The position numbers and the translations under genes were made by a program. From assembly GCA_029974225.1 (NCBI GenBank), contig JARKSP010000074.1, positions 1 to 43,991 of the forward strand: DNA of 43,991 bases. The letters are read 5' to 3'. Shown here in pieces: positions 7,681 to 15,235 of this stretch. Each line of letters starts with the position of its first letter. Position 1 is the first letter of the stretch. The notes below the pieces were generated by a model. It was given only the letters and a program-made list of their open reading frames with translations. It ran no database searches and was not told where the DNA came from. This stretch comes from Erysipelotrichaceae bacterium. Its GTDB lineage: Bacteria > Bacillota_I > Bacilli_A > Erysipelotrichales > Erysipelotrichaceae.

Positions 7681-8121
7681 TTAATCCGGCACTGGAGAAT
7701 TCCACTTAAAGGTTTCACTTTTAAATCTGATAAATAACTGTCCCTCATAACTGTAGGGTCTTTTATCAAAACAGACCATTACACTATGCATCGTCTGCTC
7801 ATAGCCGTCATAGCGATACAGAAACTCCAGCTGCCACTTCTGACTGTTGATTTTATCTGCCAGCTGCCGGGCAGTAAATTCCTGAACAATTTTCTTTTTC
7901 TTTTTTTCTTTAAACAGATAAAAGGTTGTTTCATCTACTGACTCAACAACAAATTCTACAGCTGCTCTGCCGGTATTGGGCCAGTAATCCCCATATTCAT
8001 TATAAAATATTCCTTTAGGAAAATATAATATCAGTTGGCTGTCTGTTAATTCAGCCCTATCTGTACGACAGTCATGAAGGCTGAAACACTCTTTATCATT
8101 ACTTGTAAATTTATAATTCAT
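7681..8121 (-). CDS. Hypothetical soluble protein
   Basis: 146 residues, no membrane segment and no signal. Rich in aromatic and charged residues (FYLFKEKKKKKIVQEF near the middle) with a beta-strand-like alternation, e.g. MVCFDKRPYSYEGQLFIRFKSETFKW. I do not recognise the family. The nearest ribosome binding site, GGAG, is about 12 nt before ATG 8121, longer than ideal, so the start is less certain. It sits between a GNAT gene and a tRNA deacylase gene on the same strand. Confidence 0.55.
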   Translation of the reverse strand: MNYKFTSNDKECFSLHDCRTDRAELTDSQLILYFPKGIFYNEYGDYWPNTGRAAVEFVVESVDETTFYLFKEKKKKKIVQEFTARQLADKINSQKWQLEFLYRYDGYEQTMHSVMVCFDKRPYSYEGQLFIRFKSETFKWNSPVPD

Positions 8122-8177
8122 CTAAGGTTTTTCTCCGCTTTCTATTTTAACATCAGTAAACTACTGACAGAATTTAA

Positions 8178-8657
8178 CTATCCTTCATCAAGGTTATAAA
8201 CCATAATATAATCCTGTCCATTTGCAACGGCAATCTTAAAGCCTAAAGCCAGATACATTTTGGCGGCATAGTTTTTCTGCTGCACGGAAAGTGAAACCTT
8301 TTTATATCCTGACTCTTTCAACAAAAGCAGCATCTGTTTCATCATTGCCGTTCCGATACCCAGTCCCCGGTATTCTTTATATAATGAAATTGACAGGGAA
8401 GGTGTTTCATCATCCAGATGACCATAATCTTCTATTATCCTCGTCCAGACAGCCCCAATAATCTTTCCCTCAGCTTCCGCAACTAAAGCCCTGTCATCTT
8501 CTTTTCCAAAATTCTCAATATAAATTCTTAACCGCAGATGTTCGACAATTGCTTTATCAAAGGCACTGACTCCTTCAGGAATAAAGATGGCTTCATAGAG
8601 AAAATCTTTAAGGGCTTCATATTCATCTTCTCTGATGCCTCTTATTCTATATTTCAT
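8178..8657 (-). CDS. GNAT-family N-acetyltransferase
   Basis: 159 residues. The acetyl-CoA pyrophosphate-binding motif A is clear: YRGLGIGTAMMKQML (R-x-x-G-x-G/A), followed by SLSVQQKNYAAKMYLALGFK, the usual motif B with the A-x-x-x-Y-x-x-x-GF pattern. Acetyl-CoA-dependent acetylation of a small molecule or protein amine is expected; the substrate is unknown. GGGGAGG before ATG 8657 fixes the start. No obvious operon partner. Confidence 0.88.
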   Translation of the reverse strand: MKYRIRGIREDEYEALKDFLYEAIFIPEGVSAFDKAIVEHLRLRIYIENFGKEDDRALVAEAEGKIIGAVWTRIIEDYGHLDDETPSLSISLYKEYRGLGIGTAMMKQMLLLLKESGYKKVSLSVQQKNYAAKMYLALGFKIAVANGQDYIMVYNLDEG

Positions 8658-8788
8658 TTCCAGACCTCCCCAGAACTAACGGACTGCTGATTCTTTTATT
8701 TTTTTTCGGCTAAAGGTAAAATGCATCTGACAGCTTACCTCAGGCTGCCTGCAGCAAATAAATTATAGCACTTTTTCAGTTCATAAAT

Positions 8789-8835
8789 AAAAGCCTGTTA
8801 TCACTATGATTTCATTTTAGTGAATCAGGCTTTTT
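8789..8835 (-). terminator. Terminator downstream of the DUF2812 gene
   Basis: AAAAGCCTG (8789-8797) pairs with CAGGCTTTT (8826-8834), with an additional inner CACT/AGTG pair. The minus-strand side runs into TTTATTTATG. It lies just past the stop of the DUF2812 gene. Confidence 0.75.
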
Positions 8836-8863
8836 GTTTAAAAACTTGCTTGCTATTTGTGCT

Positions 8864-9415
8864 TTATTTTTCCAAATTCTTTTTCATTCTAAATAGTTTT
8901 AATCCACAATAGATTATCGCAAAGATATATAAGCCAAATAAAACCAGATAAATAATCAGAAACACTATATCTGAAGTCTTAAAGACATCTTTGTCCAGAT
9001 CAGACAGCTGTGGCAGTATGACCGCCACAAAAACAATCAGCAATGGCCAGATACGTGATTGGAAAACCTGTTCAATCATCGCTATTTTTGATTCGGCATC
9101 AGAAAATATTTCTCTGTCACTTTCGGTTTCGATTTCACTTTCCGGTTTTCTGAAGTAATTCCAGCCCAGATAGGTGCCGAAATACTCCCAGCCATAGTCT
9201 TCATACATTTTAAGATAGTCATCTGTAACCTTGCTCTCTTTAAATTCCAGCTGATAAATAACCTTTTCCGGTTCGCTTGCTTCAAAGACGTAAAAGAACG
9301 GAATAATTACTTTTGTCAGTCGCCAGCCTTTGCCGTGCTGACTGGCCAGCCATTTTTCTTCTTCCTCATAATCGGCAATGGTAAATATTTTCATTATTGT
9401 TTTAGTTTTAGCCAT
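8864..9415 (-). CDS. DUF2812 membrane protein partner of PadR
   Basis: 183 residues. The N-terminal half resembles DUF2812: DYEEEEKWLASQHGKGWRL, then YQLEFKES and DYGWEYFGTYLGWNYFRK. The C-terminal half has two membrane helices (about 120-138, 150-172). ATG 9415 overlaps the end of padR by 8 nt (TATTATGGCTAA), so the two are translationally coupled. PadR-DUF2812 pairs are common in Bacillota, where the regulator senses cell-envelope stress or toxic compounds and controls the membrane protein; that role is inferred from the family. Confidence 0.8.
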   Translation of the reverse strand: MAKTKTIMKIFTIADYEEEEKWLASQHGKGWRLTKVIIPFFYVFEASEPEKVIYQLEFKESKVTDDYLKMYEDYGWEYFGTYLGWNYFRKPESEIETESDREIFSDAESKIAMIEQVFQSRIWPLLIVFVAVILPQLSDLDKDVFKTSDIVFLIIYLVLFGLYIFAIIYCGLKLFRMKKNLEK

Positions 9416-9731
9416 AATACTCTTCTCCTATACTATTCTTATAAAGCCTTTTTATACGATTTAATTCAATCTGCAGTATTTCCTTACCCAGATCAGTAGA
9501 CTGGTAGATTTTTCTTTTTTCTTCTTCTCTAACCAGCTCTATCAGACCATCCTTCTCCATTTTAGAAAGCGTTCCATACATGGTTCCGGGACTGATACTT
9601 ACTTCATTATCTGTCATTTCCCTAACCTGCTGACCAATACCATAGCCATGTTGCGGCTGCTGTAAGGAAAACAGAATATAGAAGGCGGTTTCAGACATCG
9701 GAACATAAATTTTTCTTAATTTCAGGTCCAT
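9408..9731 (-). CDS. PadR-family transcriptional regulator
   Basis: 107 residues, the short PadR class. Winged-helix signature: SETAFYILFSLQQPQHGYGIGQQV, then SISPGTMYGTLSKMEKDGLIE and EEEKRKIYQSTDLGKE, with a short C-terminal dimerisation helix. ATG 9731 follows AAGGAGAG. It has its own strong promoter containing two perfect inverted repeats (9758-9780 and 9785-9805), so it is almost certainly autorepressed together with the DUF2812 partner. Confidence 0.92.
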   Translation of the reverse strand: MDLKLRKIYVPMSETAFYILFSLQQPQHGYGIGQQVREMTDNEVSISPGTMYGTLSKMEKDGLIELVREEEKRKIYQSTDLGKEILQIELNRIKRLYKNSIGEEYYG

Positions 9732-9757
9732 ATAAATCTCTCCTTATGTCTTAGTGC

Positions 9758-9812
9758 GATGTATCGTACCTCGATACATCTATAGTATATCGAAGTACGA
9801 TATACCTGTCAA
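9758..9812 (-). promoter_or_regulatory. padR promoter with two PadR-like operators
   Basis: Minus strand: TTGACA (9807-9812), 17 nt, TATACT (9784-9789). Operator 1 is GTATATCG-N5-CGATATAC (9785-9805), filling the -35/-10 spacer and the edge of the -10. Operator 2 is GATGTATCG-N5-CGATACATC (9758-9780), over the likely transcription start. The centres are 26 bp apart. Operator 2 contains the ATGT...ACAT outline known for PadR sites. Confidence 0.85.
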
Positions 9813-9877
9813 TTAAAAATAATGAGAAACCTGTAAAAAGGAAGTAAAAAATAAATGTGATTTTTTTAAATAACGAA

Positions 9878-9927
9878 TTGACCTGCTTAAAAGGCCTTGC
9901 TATAATTTGATTAAGTGAACACTTAAT
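9878..9927 (+). promoter_or_regulatory. ArsR gene promoter and operator
   Basis: TTGACC (9878-9883), 17 nt, TATAAT (9901-9906). Immediately downstream, over the expected start of transcription, is a perfect inverted repeat ATTAAGTG-AA-CACTTAAT (9910-9927), as expected for an ArsR-family repressor acting on its own operon. Confidence 0.85.
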
Positions 9928-9947
9928 TAAATTACAGGAGGATTACT

Positions 9948-10337
9948 ATGGAAAAAGTACAGATACTGAAGGCTATTGCTGACAGCACACGCCTGAATAT
10001 TCTAGAGTTGCTATTGAAGCACAATTACTGTGTCAGAGCTTTGGCTAAAGAGCTTCAGCTTAGCGAAGCTGCGATATCTCAGCACCTAAAGGTGTTAAAA
10101 GAAGCCGGTCTGATCAAAGGAGAAAAACGTGGCTATTTCATGCACTATGAAGTAGATAGCATCGCTCTAAAAGATATCGCAAAAGAAATAAAAGCCTTGA
10201 CCGATATTAAAAAAGAAGGCTGTAAACCAACAGATAGAATCGACTGCCCGACCCTAGAAAAATCGGAATGTCCCAAAAAAGGACAATGCAGCGCAGAGGT
10301 AAAGGCTTTCTGTCATGGCAGGGATAATGACAGATAG
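9948..10337 (+). CDS. ArsR-family repressor with a Cys-rich C-terminal tail
   Basis: 129 residues. Winged helix at about 5-80: LKAIADSTRLNILELLLKHNYCVRALAKELQLSEAAISQHLKVLKEAGLIKGEKRGYFMHYEVD. The classical ELCVC metal site of helix 3 is reduced to one Cys (NYCVRAL). Instead the last 40 residues hold six Cys, C-x8-C-x6-C-x5-C and further C residues ending FCHG, a plausible metal or redox sensor site. AGGAGG precedes ATG 9948. First gene of an operon with a two-gene ABC exporter; dissociation from the operator on an inducer would switch the exporter on. Confidence 0.88.
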   Translation: MEKVQILKAIADSTRLNILELLLKHNYCVRALAKELQLSEAAISQHLKVLKEAGLIKGEKRGYFMHYEVDSIALKDIAKEIKALTDIKKEGCKPTDRIDCPTLEKSECPKKGQCSAEVKAFCHGRDNDR

Positions 10338-10355
10338 TGCTAAAATACCAAAACA

Positions 10356-11312
10356 ATGATTAAAGTTAAAAATCTTACCAGAAGGTATGGTGATTTTGTC
10401 GCTGTTGATGACATTTCCTTCGATATAGAAAAGGGAGAGATTTTCGGTTTTCTGGGACCGAACGGAGCAGGAAAGACTACTACCATCAATATGATGATTG
10501 GACTGTCAAAGCCCGCTGCCGGAGATATTACAATCAATGACATTAACGTAATCAGACATCCTAAACAGGCCCAGTCAATCATGGGCATAGTGGCTGATGA
10601 AAGCAATCTCTACAATGAAATGGATGGATTTGATAATCTCTGTTTTTGCGGTGCCCTGTATGGAATGAACAGAAAGGAAAGAGAACTAAAGGCCCGAGAA
10701 CTTTTAGCACTTTTCAAACTGCAGGATGCCGGCAGAAAACCTTTTAAAACCTACTCTAAAGGGATGAAGCGCAGACTGACTATTGCGGCTGCCTTAATCC
10801 ATTCTCCTAAAATACTTTTTTTAGATGAACCGACAACCGGAATTGATGTTGAAAGTTCCCGTCAGATCAGAGATCTTATCATAAAACTGAAGAATCAGGG
10901 AACCACCATCTTCATGACTACTCACTATATTGAAGAAGCCCAGCGTCTATGTGACCGCCTTGCTTTTATAGTAGAAGGTAGAATTGTTGCTTCCGGTACC
11001 GTTTTACAGCTTATGAATAGCGTTACACACAATCACAGCCTTCATCTTCTGACCAGTAAAGATGCCAAAGACTGTATTTCAGAATTTGAGGCCTGCTTTA
11101 AAGGATGTAAGATGGAAATCGAATCCGCTGACAGTCTGGTGATTGTTTCAGAAAAACGTCTTCCTTTACTGCCGATACTGCAGTTTTTCCAAAAAAAAGA
11201 TATTGAAGTTTATGAAGCCAGAGAACTTCAGCCCTCTTTAGAAGATGTATTTGTTAAAGTCACCGGCATCGAATCTTCAGTCTTAAAGCAGGAAAAAGGA
11301 GGCCGGCTATGA
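10356..11312 (+). CDS. ABC-2 exporter ATP-binding subunit
   Basis: 318 residues. Walker A GPNGAGKTT (34-42), signature YSKGMKRRL (canonical LSGGQ replaced by YSKGM, frequent in this exporter group), Walker B ILFLDEPTTGID, and the switch His in TTHYIEEA. The C-terminal 90 residues are the extra domain typical of NatA/DrrA-like subunits. It starts 18 nt after the ArsR stop without a recognisable ribosome binding site, so it probably depends on reinitiation. Its end overlaps the permease by 4 nt. Confidence 0.9.
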   Translation: MIKVKNLTRRYGDFVAVDDISFDIEKGEIFGFLGPNGAGKTTTINMMIGLSKPAAGDITINDINVIRHPKQAQSIMGIVADESNLYNEMDGFDNLCFCGALYGMNRKERELKARELLALFKLQDAGRKPFKTYSKGMKRRLTIAAALIHSPKILFLDEPTTGIDVESSRQIRDLIIKLKNQGTTIFMTTHYIEEAQRLCDRLAFIVEGRIVASGTVLQLMNSVTHNHSLHLLTSKDAKDCISEFEACFKGCKMEIESADSLVIVSEKRLPLLPILQFFQKKDIEVYEARELQPSLEDVFVKVTGIESSVLKQEKGGRL

Positions 11313-12034
11313 AAAGTCTAATAGCGTTTTACAATATTTTAAAAAAGGATATCAAAAACTATTATCTGAAGCCGCCGAATATCAGCTGGGGCATCATCTT
11401 TCCACTTTCCTGGACTCTGATGCAGCTGTTACGGTCACCAGATGATAACATACTGAATCTACTTCCCGGCCTGATTTCCACCAGTGTTCTATTTGGCACT
11501 ACTTCCATGCTGGCAGTCACCATTACCTTTGAACGCAGCGGCAGATCCTTTGAAAGGCTTCTTTTGGCTCCAATCAGTTTAAATGTCCTGCTGTTAGCCA
11601 AAATTACCGGAACCATTGTTTTCGGAATTTTTAATGCCTTTGTTCCCATAGTTTTTGCCAGCATTCTTATCGATTTAAGTACCGTAAACTGGATGATGGT
11701 ATTGCTGGCTGTTTTAATGATGGCTATAACCTCTTCGCTAACGGGCCTGCTTATTGCTGTTTCGGTTGAACAGGTCTTTGAAGCACAGACGCTAGCCAAC
11801 TTCTTTCGTTTTCCGATGCTTTTCCTTTGCGGACTGTTTATTCCTCTTTCCAGCTTACCGGCTTTTTTAAAACCTGTTTCCTACTGCCTGCCTCTAACTT
11901 ATGGAGCTGATATTCTAAAAGGTGCTATAACCGATAACAATGCTTTTTCATTGACTCTATCGCTTATAATGCTGTTGCTTTTTACTGCCGGCCTATTTAT
12001 CATCAGTCGATACAATATCAAAAAGAGGCAGTAA
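11309..12034 (+). CDS. ABC-2 type permease
   Basis: 241 residues with about six membrane helices and the ABC-2 family plan, including FERSGRSFERLLLAPIS and, near the C-terminus, PMLFLCGLFIPLSSLPAFLKPVSYCLPLTYGADIL, a strongly conserved block of DrrB/NodJ-like permeases. GGAGG lies just before ATG 11309, inside the ATPase gene (4-nt overlap). Together with the ATPase it forms a complete half-transporter dimer pair, exporting an unknown compound; ArsR control suggests toxic metal, peptide or drug efflux. Confidence 0.9.
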   Translation: MKSLIAFYNILKKDIKNYYLKPPNISWGIIFPLSWTLMQLLRSPDDNILNLLPGLISTSVLFGTTSMLAVTITFERSGRSFERLLLAPISLNVLLLAKITGTIVFGIFNAFVPIVFASILIDLSTVNWMMVLLAVLMMAITSSLTGLLIAVSVEQVFEAQTLANFFRFPMLFLCGLFIPLSSLPAFLKPVSYCLPLTYGADILKGAITDNNAFSLTLSLIMLLLFTAGLFIISRYNIKKRQ

Positions 12035-12063
12035 ATGGCAGGTTATTGAATTTTTTATGGAAA

Positions 12064-12116
12064 ATATTGTTTAGTGACTAAACAATATTGACAGTGAAAC
12101 TGGAATTATATATACT
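12064..12116 (+). promoter_or_regulatory. MarR-sms operon promoter and operator
   Basis: TTGACA (12088-12093), 17 nt, TATACT (12111-12116). Touching the -35 is a perfect 11-bp inverted repeat ATATTGTTTAG-TGA-CTAAACAATAT (12064-12088), probably the MarR binding site. Placement upstream of and touching -35 permits either repression or activation. Confidence 0.8.
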
Positions 12117-12138
12117 ACTTCTTGTGGGAGGAACAGGC

Positions 12139-12630
12139 ATGCAATGTAAGGTTATAAACAGTCTTTACAATACCATTAACAGTATCAGACTCAGACAAAA
12201 AGAACCCCGGATTATTAAAGATAAGATTGCTCTCAATCAGGCCGATCTTAAACTTATTGATGCTGTGGCTTTGCATCCGGATTTAAATGCCTCATCAATG
12301 GCAGCGGTCTTAAATGTTTCCAGAGGAGCTATTAGTCAGGCAGTGAATCGGCTGGAACAGCTAGCTATCGTAAAGCGCGTTCCGGTTGCCGGAAACCGCA
12401 AGGAAAAACTTATTCAGCTTACAGTTTCAGGAAAAGAAATTAAAAAGGAAAAGGACCGAAACCATCAACAGGCCAATGCTGAAATGTGCAGTTTCCTTAA
12501 AGGGCTTAGCGCTGAGCAGCTGGAGGCCATCATGATGTTTTTAGATAAGGCAAAAATTCTGGATTTCAGTCGTTTTGACTGCCTGGACTCTTTTTGCACT
12601 AATGAAAGAAAGGAACAACAAAATGCTTAA
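12139..12630 (+). CDS. MarR-like winged-helix regulator of the Fe-S assembly pair
   Basis: 163 residues from ATG 12139, chosen because GGGAGG stands 7 nt upstream; the frame is open further upstream but that part covers the promoter. Helix-turn-helix at about 45-80 (NASSMAAVLNVSRGAISQAVNRLEQLAIVKRV) and a wing NRKEKLIQLTVSGKEI, then a dimerisation helix. The C-terminus has two Cys (DCLDSFC), which might sense iron or Fe-S status. Its end overlaps the start of the SufC-like gene by 8 nt. The link between this regulator and Fe-S assembly is inferred from the operon. Confidence 0.8.
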   Translation: MQCKVINSLYNTINSIRLRQKEPRIIKDKIALNQADLKLIDAVALHPDLNASSMAAVLNVSRGAISQAVNRLEQLAIVKRVPVAGNRKEKLIQLTVSGKEIKKEKDRNHQQANAEMCSFLKGLSAEQLEAIMMFLDKAKILDFSRFDCLDSFCTNERKEQQNA

Positions 12631-13357
12631 GATACAGAATCTCTCTTTTCAGGTAACCAACGGTACCAGAGAGCAGGCTGAAATTCTCAAGGATATCAAT
12701 CTTGATATCCCGGCCGGCAGTTTTGTCGCCATCACCGGCCCCAACGGCAGTGGCAAATCCACGATGGCCAAGATGATCATGGGAATTGAAAAACCGACAG
12801 CCGGTCGGATTATTTTCAACGGCAAGGATATAACTGATACCAGCATCGATCAGCGGGCCAAGGAGGGCATCGGTTTTGCCTTCCAGCAGCCGGTTCACTT
12901 CAAGGGAATGCAGGTGATTGACTTATTAAGTCTGGCAGCCGGTCATAAACTCGGCGTGGAAGAAGCCTGCAACTACCTTTCTCAGGTTGGCTTATGCGCA
13001 ATCAATTATATCTTCCGTGAATTGGATAACAGTCTTTCCGGCGGGGAAATGAAGCGTATCGAAATTGCCATGCTGGCAGCAAGAAACGTACAGCTGTACA
13101 TTTTTGATGAGCCCGAAGCCGGAATTGATTTGTGGAGCTTTCAGAACCTGATTCAGGTCTTTAAGAATCTTCTGGCTCAGACCAATGGCATTATCATCGT
13201 CATTTCTCATCAGGAGCGTATCCTGGAGATTGCCGATCGTATCATCGTAATGGAGGATGGCAGCATCGCCAAAGATGGCAGCAGCCAGGAAGTTTTACCG
13301 CATCTGATGTTTGGTGTCGACAAATGTCAGTTTTATGGAAGGAGGCTAAGCTTTTGA
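12623..13357 (+). CDS. smsC: SufC-like Fe-S assembly ATPase (SMS-type)
   Basis: 244 residues from ATG 12623 (AAGGAA upstream). Walker A GPNGSGKS (39-46), signature LSGGEMKR, and Walker B IFDEPEAGID, in which EAGID replaces the transporter TTGLD and is characteristic of SufC proteins; the switch His is in ISHQER. It works with a SufB/D-like scaffold to build Fe-S clusters in the cytoplasm. Only one scaffold gene follows and there is no sufS, sufU or sufA, matching the minimal two-gene SMS (SUF-like minimal) layout rather than a full suf operon. The symbol reflects that reading. Confidence 0.85.
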   Translation: MLKIQNLSFQVTNGTREQAEILKDINLDIPAGSFVAITGPNGSGKSTMAKMIMGIEKPTAGRIIFNGKDITDTSIDQRAKEGIGFAFQQPVHFKGMQVIDLLSLAAGHKLGVEEACNYLSQVGLCAINYIFRELDNSLSGGEMKRIEIAMLAARNVQLYIFDEPEAGIDLWSFQNLIQVFKNLLAQTNGIIIVISHQERILEIADRIIVMEDGSIAKDGSSQEVLPHLMFGVDKCQFYGRRLSF

Positions 13358-14271
13358 ACCCCGTTTTAAAAGAAATACTGCAGAAGGTTTCAGGCATAGA
13401 CAATGTACCTGAGGGAGCCTATAACTTCCGCATCAACGGAATGAGTGAACTGCACAGCAACAGTGAAAACACAGAAATCGTCAGTAAGCCGGATAAGGCC
13501 GGTATCGATATTATTGTAAAACCTAACAGTAAAGGTGAACTGGTTCATATCCCTACCCTTATTGACCACAGCGGTCTTTCTGATCTGGTCTATAACGATT
13601 TCTTTATCGGCGAAAACAGTGATGTTCATATCATCGCTGGCTGCGGCATCCATAATGACAGTCTGCATGCCACTCAGCATAACGGTATCCATACTTTCTA
13701 TGTCGGAAAAAACGCCCGAGTAAAATATGAGGAAAAACACTATGGTCAGGGTTCAGGAACCGGCAATAAGATAATCAGTCCTAAAACCGTCATTCATCTT
13801 TCTGAAGGCAGTGTGCTAGAGATGGATAGTGCTCAGATTGACGGAGTCGACTACACTAAACGTCTTACTGAAGCCACCATAGGCGCTAACGCCTCTTTAA
13901 TCAGTAAGGAGGTCATTCTCACCACCGGCCATCAGACAGCCTATACCGACTTCCGTATTGAGCTGGACGGCAAAGATTCCAGCTGCAGCATTGTCTCCCG
14001 TTCCGTAGCCAAAGGCGAATCGAAGCAATACTTCTATTCCGTTATCAATGGCAATAACGAGTGTAAGGGCCATTCAGCCTGTGATGCCATTATTATGGAC
14101 CAGGCTGTGGTTAAAGCGGTACCGGATGTCACTGCCAATCATGTCGATGCTCAGCTGATTCATGAAGCGGCCATCGGCAAAATCGCCGGAGAACAGATCA
14201 TCAAACTGATGTCTCTAGGCTTGACCTATGAAGAGGCGGAAAAGGAAATAATTGAAGCCTTCTTACGCTAA
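13354..14271 (+). CDS. smsB: SufB/SufD-like Fe-S cluster scaffold (SMS-type)
   Basis: 305 residues. I place the start at TTG 13354 because AAGGAGG is 8 nt upstream and TTG overlaps the SufC stop (TTTGA). The C-terminal half is a beta-helix SufBD core: NNECKGHSACDAIIMD holds the conserved Cys-x-GH-x-x-CD block, followed by NHVDAQLIHEAAIGKIAGEQIIKLMSLGLTYEEAE. Much shorter than SufB (about 470) or SufD (about 420). A single scaffold protein with SufC is the plan of the SMS system. A terminator follows. Confidence 0.85.
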   Translation: MNPVLKEILQKVSGIDNVPEGAYNFRINGMSELHSNSENTEIVSKPDKAGIDIIVKPNSKGELVHIPTLIDHSGLSDLVYNDFFIGENSDVHIIAGCGIHNDSLHATQHNGIHTFYVGKNARVKYEEKHYGQGSGTGNKIISPKTVIHLSEGSVLEMDSAQIDGVDYTKRLTEATIGANASLISKEVILTTGHQTAYTDFRIELDGKDSSCSIVSRSVAKGESKQYFYSVINGNNECKGHSACDAIIMDQAVVKAVPDVTANHVDAQLIHEAAIGKIAGEQIIKLMSLGLTYEEAEKEIIEAFLR

Positions 14272-14283
14272 ATAACAAAAGTT

Positions 14284-14331
14284 AAAAACCTGATTGCAAA
14301 AGGTATTCCCTTAATCGAATCAGGTTTTTTT
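14284..14331. terminator. Bidirectional terminator between smsB and the SAM synthetase gene
   Basis: AAAAACCTGATT (14284-14295) pairs with AATCAGGTTTTT (14318-14329); T-runs lie on both sides, so it can serve both converging genes. The loop is about 22 nt. Confidence 0.85.
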
Positions 14332-14378
14332 ATCTAATCTCGCCAATCTAGGCTGAGTTTATTACCGATTAACCAACC

Positions 14379-15161
14379 TTAATACAGACCCCACTCAGCC
14401 AGCTTTTCAAAGCCGCCAAGACTATCAATGTATTTCTTTGCAATCCTGACAATCTCACTATACGGTTTACCATCAACCCTTTCATCTCCGATGGCACAGC
14501 TAAGCTGGATAGTCTGGCCGGTCTTCTGGGCTTTTAAAAAAGCATAGATATTTATCGAGACATCACCTTTGGACAGATCTTTGCCATGGAGCCCGCCTCC
14601 AGTGACGCTATCGGCCATATCACTGCCCAGCTTACGATTGGTAGCTCCCGTATCCACATCTGTACCTCCGGTCCACTCACCCAGAGGATTGATTATCGCC
14701 TGTGGATACAACTGTCTTAACTCTTTATCAGCGGCATTACTCTGACAGATAATCAGCTTTTCTTTATCCAGGATGTATTTTCCGTCACTCTGATAGCGCT
14801 GATAAATATCACGGGCTATTCTGGATAATCTTTTCTGTTCTTCCGTTAAAGGTACTCCTTTAAATATTCCGTTGTCACCACATCTCAGCCGGTCTTTCTG
14901 ATTGGCAGCCAGATACATATCCTGTTTAACCACTGTCTGGTCAACCTCTACTGCACCGGCAATCCTTTTAACAATACCTTCCACTTCAGCAGCACTGAAA
15001 ACTTCACTGGTCTCCGCTATGATATGACATCTTCCATGTCCTATCAGAACCTCCACCGCTATCCTGCATTCACTGTTTTTTTCGTATGCCCGATCCACCA
15101 ATGCTCCGGCAATACGATCTGCCAGCTTGTCCGGATGGCTGGGATTCACTTTTTCAATCAT
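14379..15161 (-). CDS. Compact S-adenosylmethionine synthetase-like enzyme
   Basis: 260 residues against about 380-400 for canonical MetK, yet the catalytic motifs remain in order: HPDK (9-12) near the N-terminus, GDNG (canonical GDQG), PLGEWTGGTDVDTGATNRK (canonical P-x-G-x-F-x-x-GG-x-x-D-x-G-x-T-x-RK), and GGGLHGKDLSKGD (canonical GGGAFSGKDxxKVD). The customary N-terminal FTSESVxEG stretch and much of the C-terminal third are missing. Start ATG 15161 after AAGGAAG. The gene lies directly behind a SAM-I riboswitch and terminator, strong contextual support that it makes SAM from Met and ATP. Confidence 0.82.
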   Translation of the reverse strand: MIEKVNPSHPDKLADRIAGALVDRAYEKNSECRIAVEVLIGHGRCHIIAETSEVFSAAEVEGIVKRIAGAVEVDQTVVKQDMYLAANQKDRLRCGDNGIFKGVPLTEEQKRLSRIARDIYQRYQSDGKYILDKEKLIICQSNAADKELRQLYPQAIINPLGEWTGGTDVDTGATNRKLGSDMADSVTGGGLHGKDLSKGDVSINIYAFLKAQKTGQTIQLSCAIGDERVDGKPYSEIVRIAKKYIDSLGGFEKLAEWGLY

Positions 15162-15193
15162 GTTATCTTCCTTCTTTCTTTAAGACATCTAAT

Positions 15194-15235
15194 AAAAAAC
15201 ACCCAAGATAACTTCCTGAGTGAAAAAGTTATCTT
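15194..15235 (-). terminator. Riboswitch terminator (expression platform)
   Basis: Minus strand: AAGATAACTT (15226-15235) pairs with AAGTTATCTT (15205-15214), loop 11 nt, then GGGTG and six T. Its 5' arm shares three bases with the 3' strand of aptamer P1. With SAM bound the terminator would form and stop transcription before the synthetase gene. Confidence 0.85.

Noticed and set aside
7513-7737. Plus-strand reading frame of 74 codons over the gap between deacylase and hypothetical genes
   Set aside because: Low-complexity hydrophobic composition, no ribosome binding site, and it overlaps the minus-strand genes; the minus-strand small ORF is the better reading.
10340-10606. Minus-strand frame opposite the start of the ABC ATPase
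   Set aside because: Shadow of a strongly conserved Walker A region on the other strand; no ribosome binding site.
11362-11799. 145-codon minus-strand frame opposite the ABC permease
   Set aside because: Antisense shadow of a membrane protein; no supporting signals.
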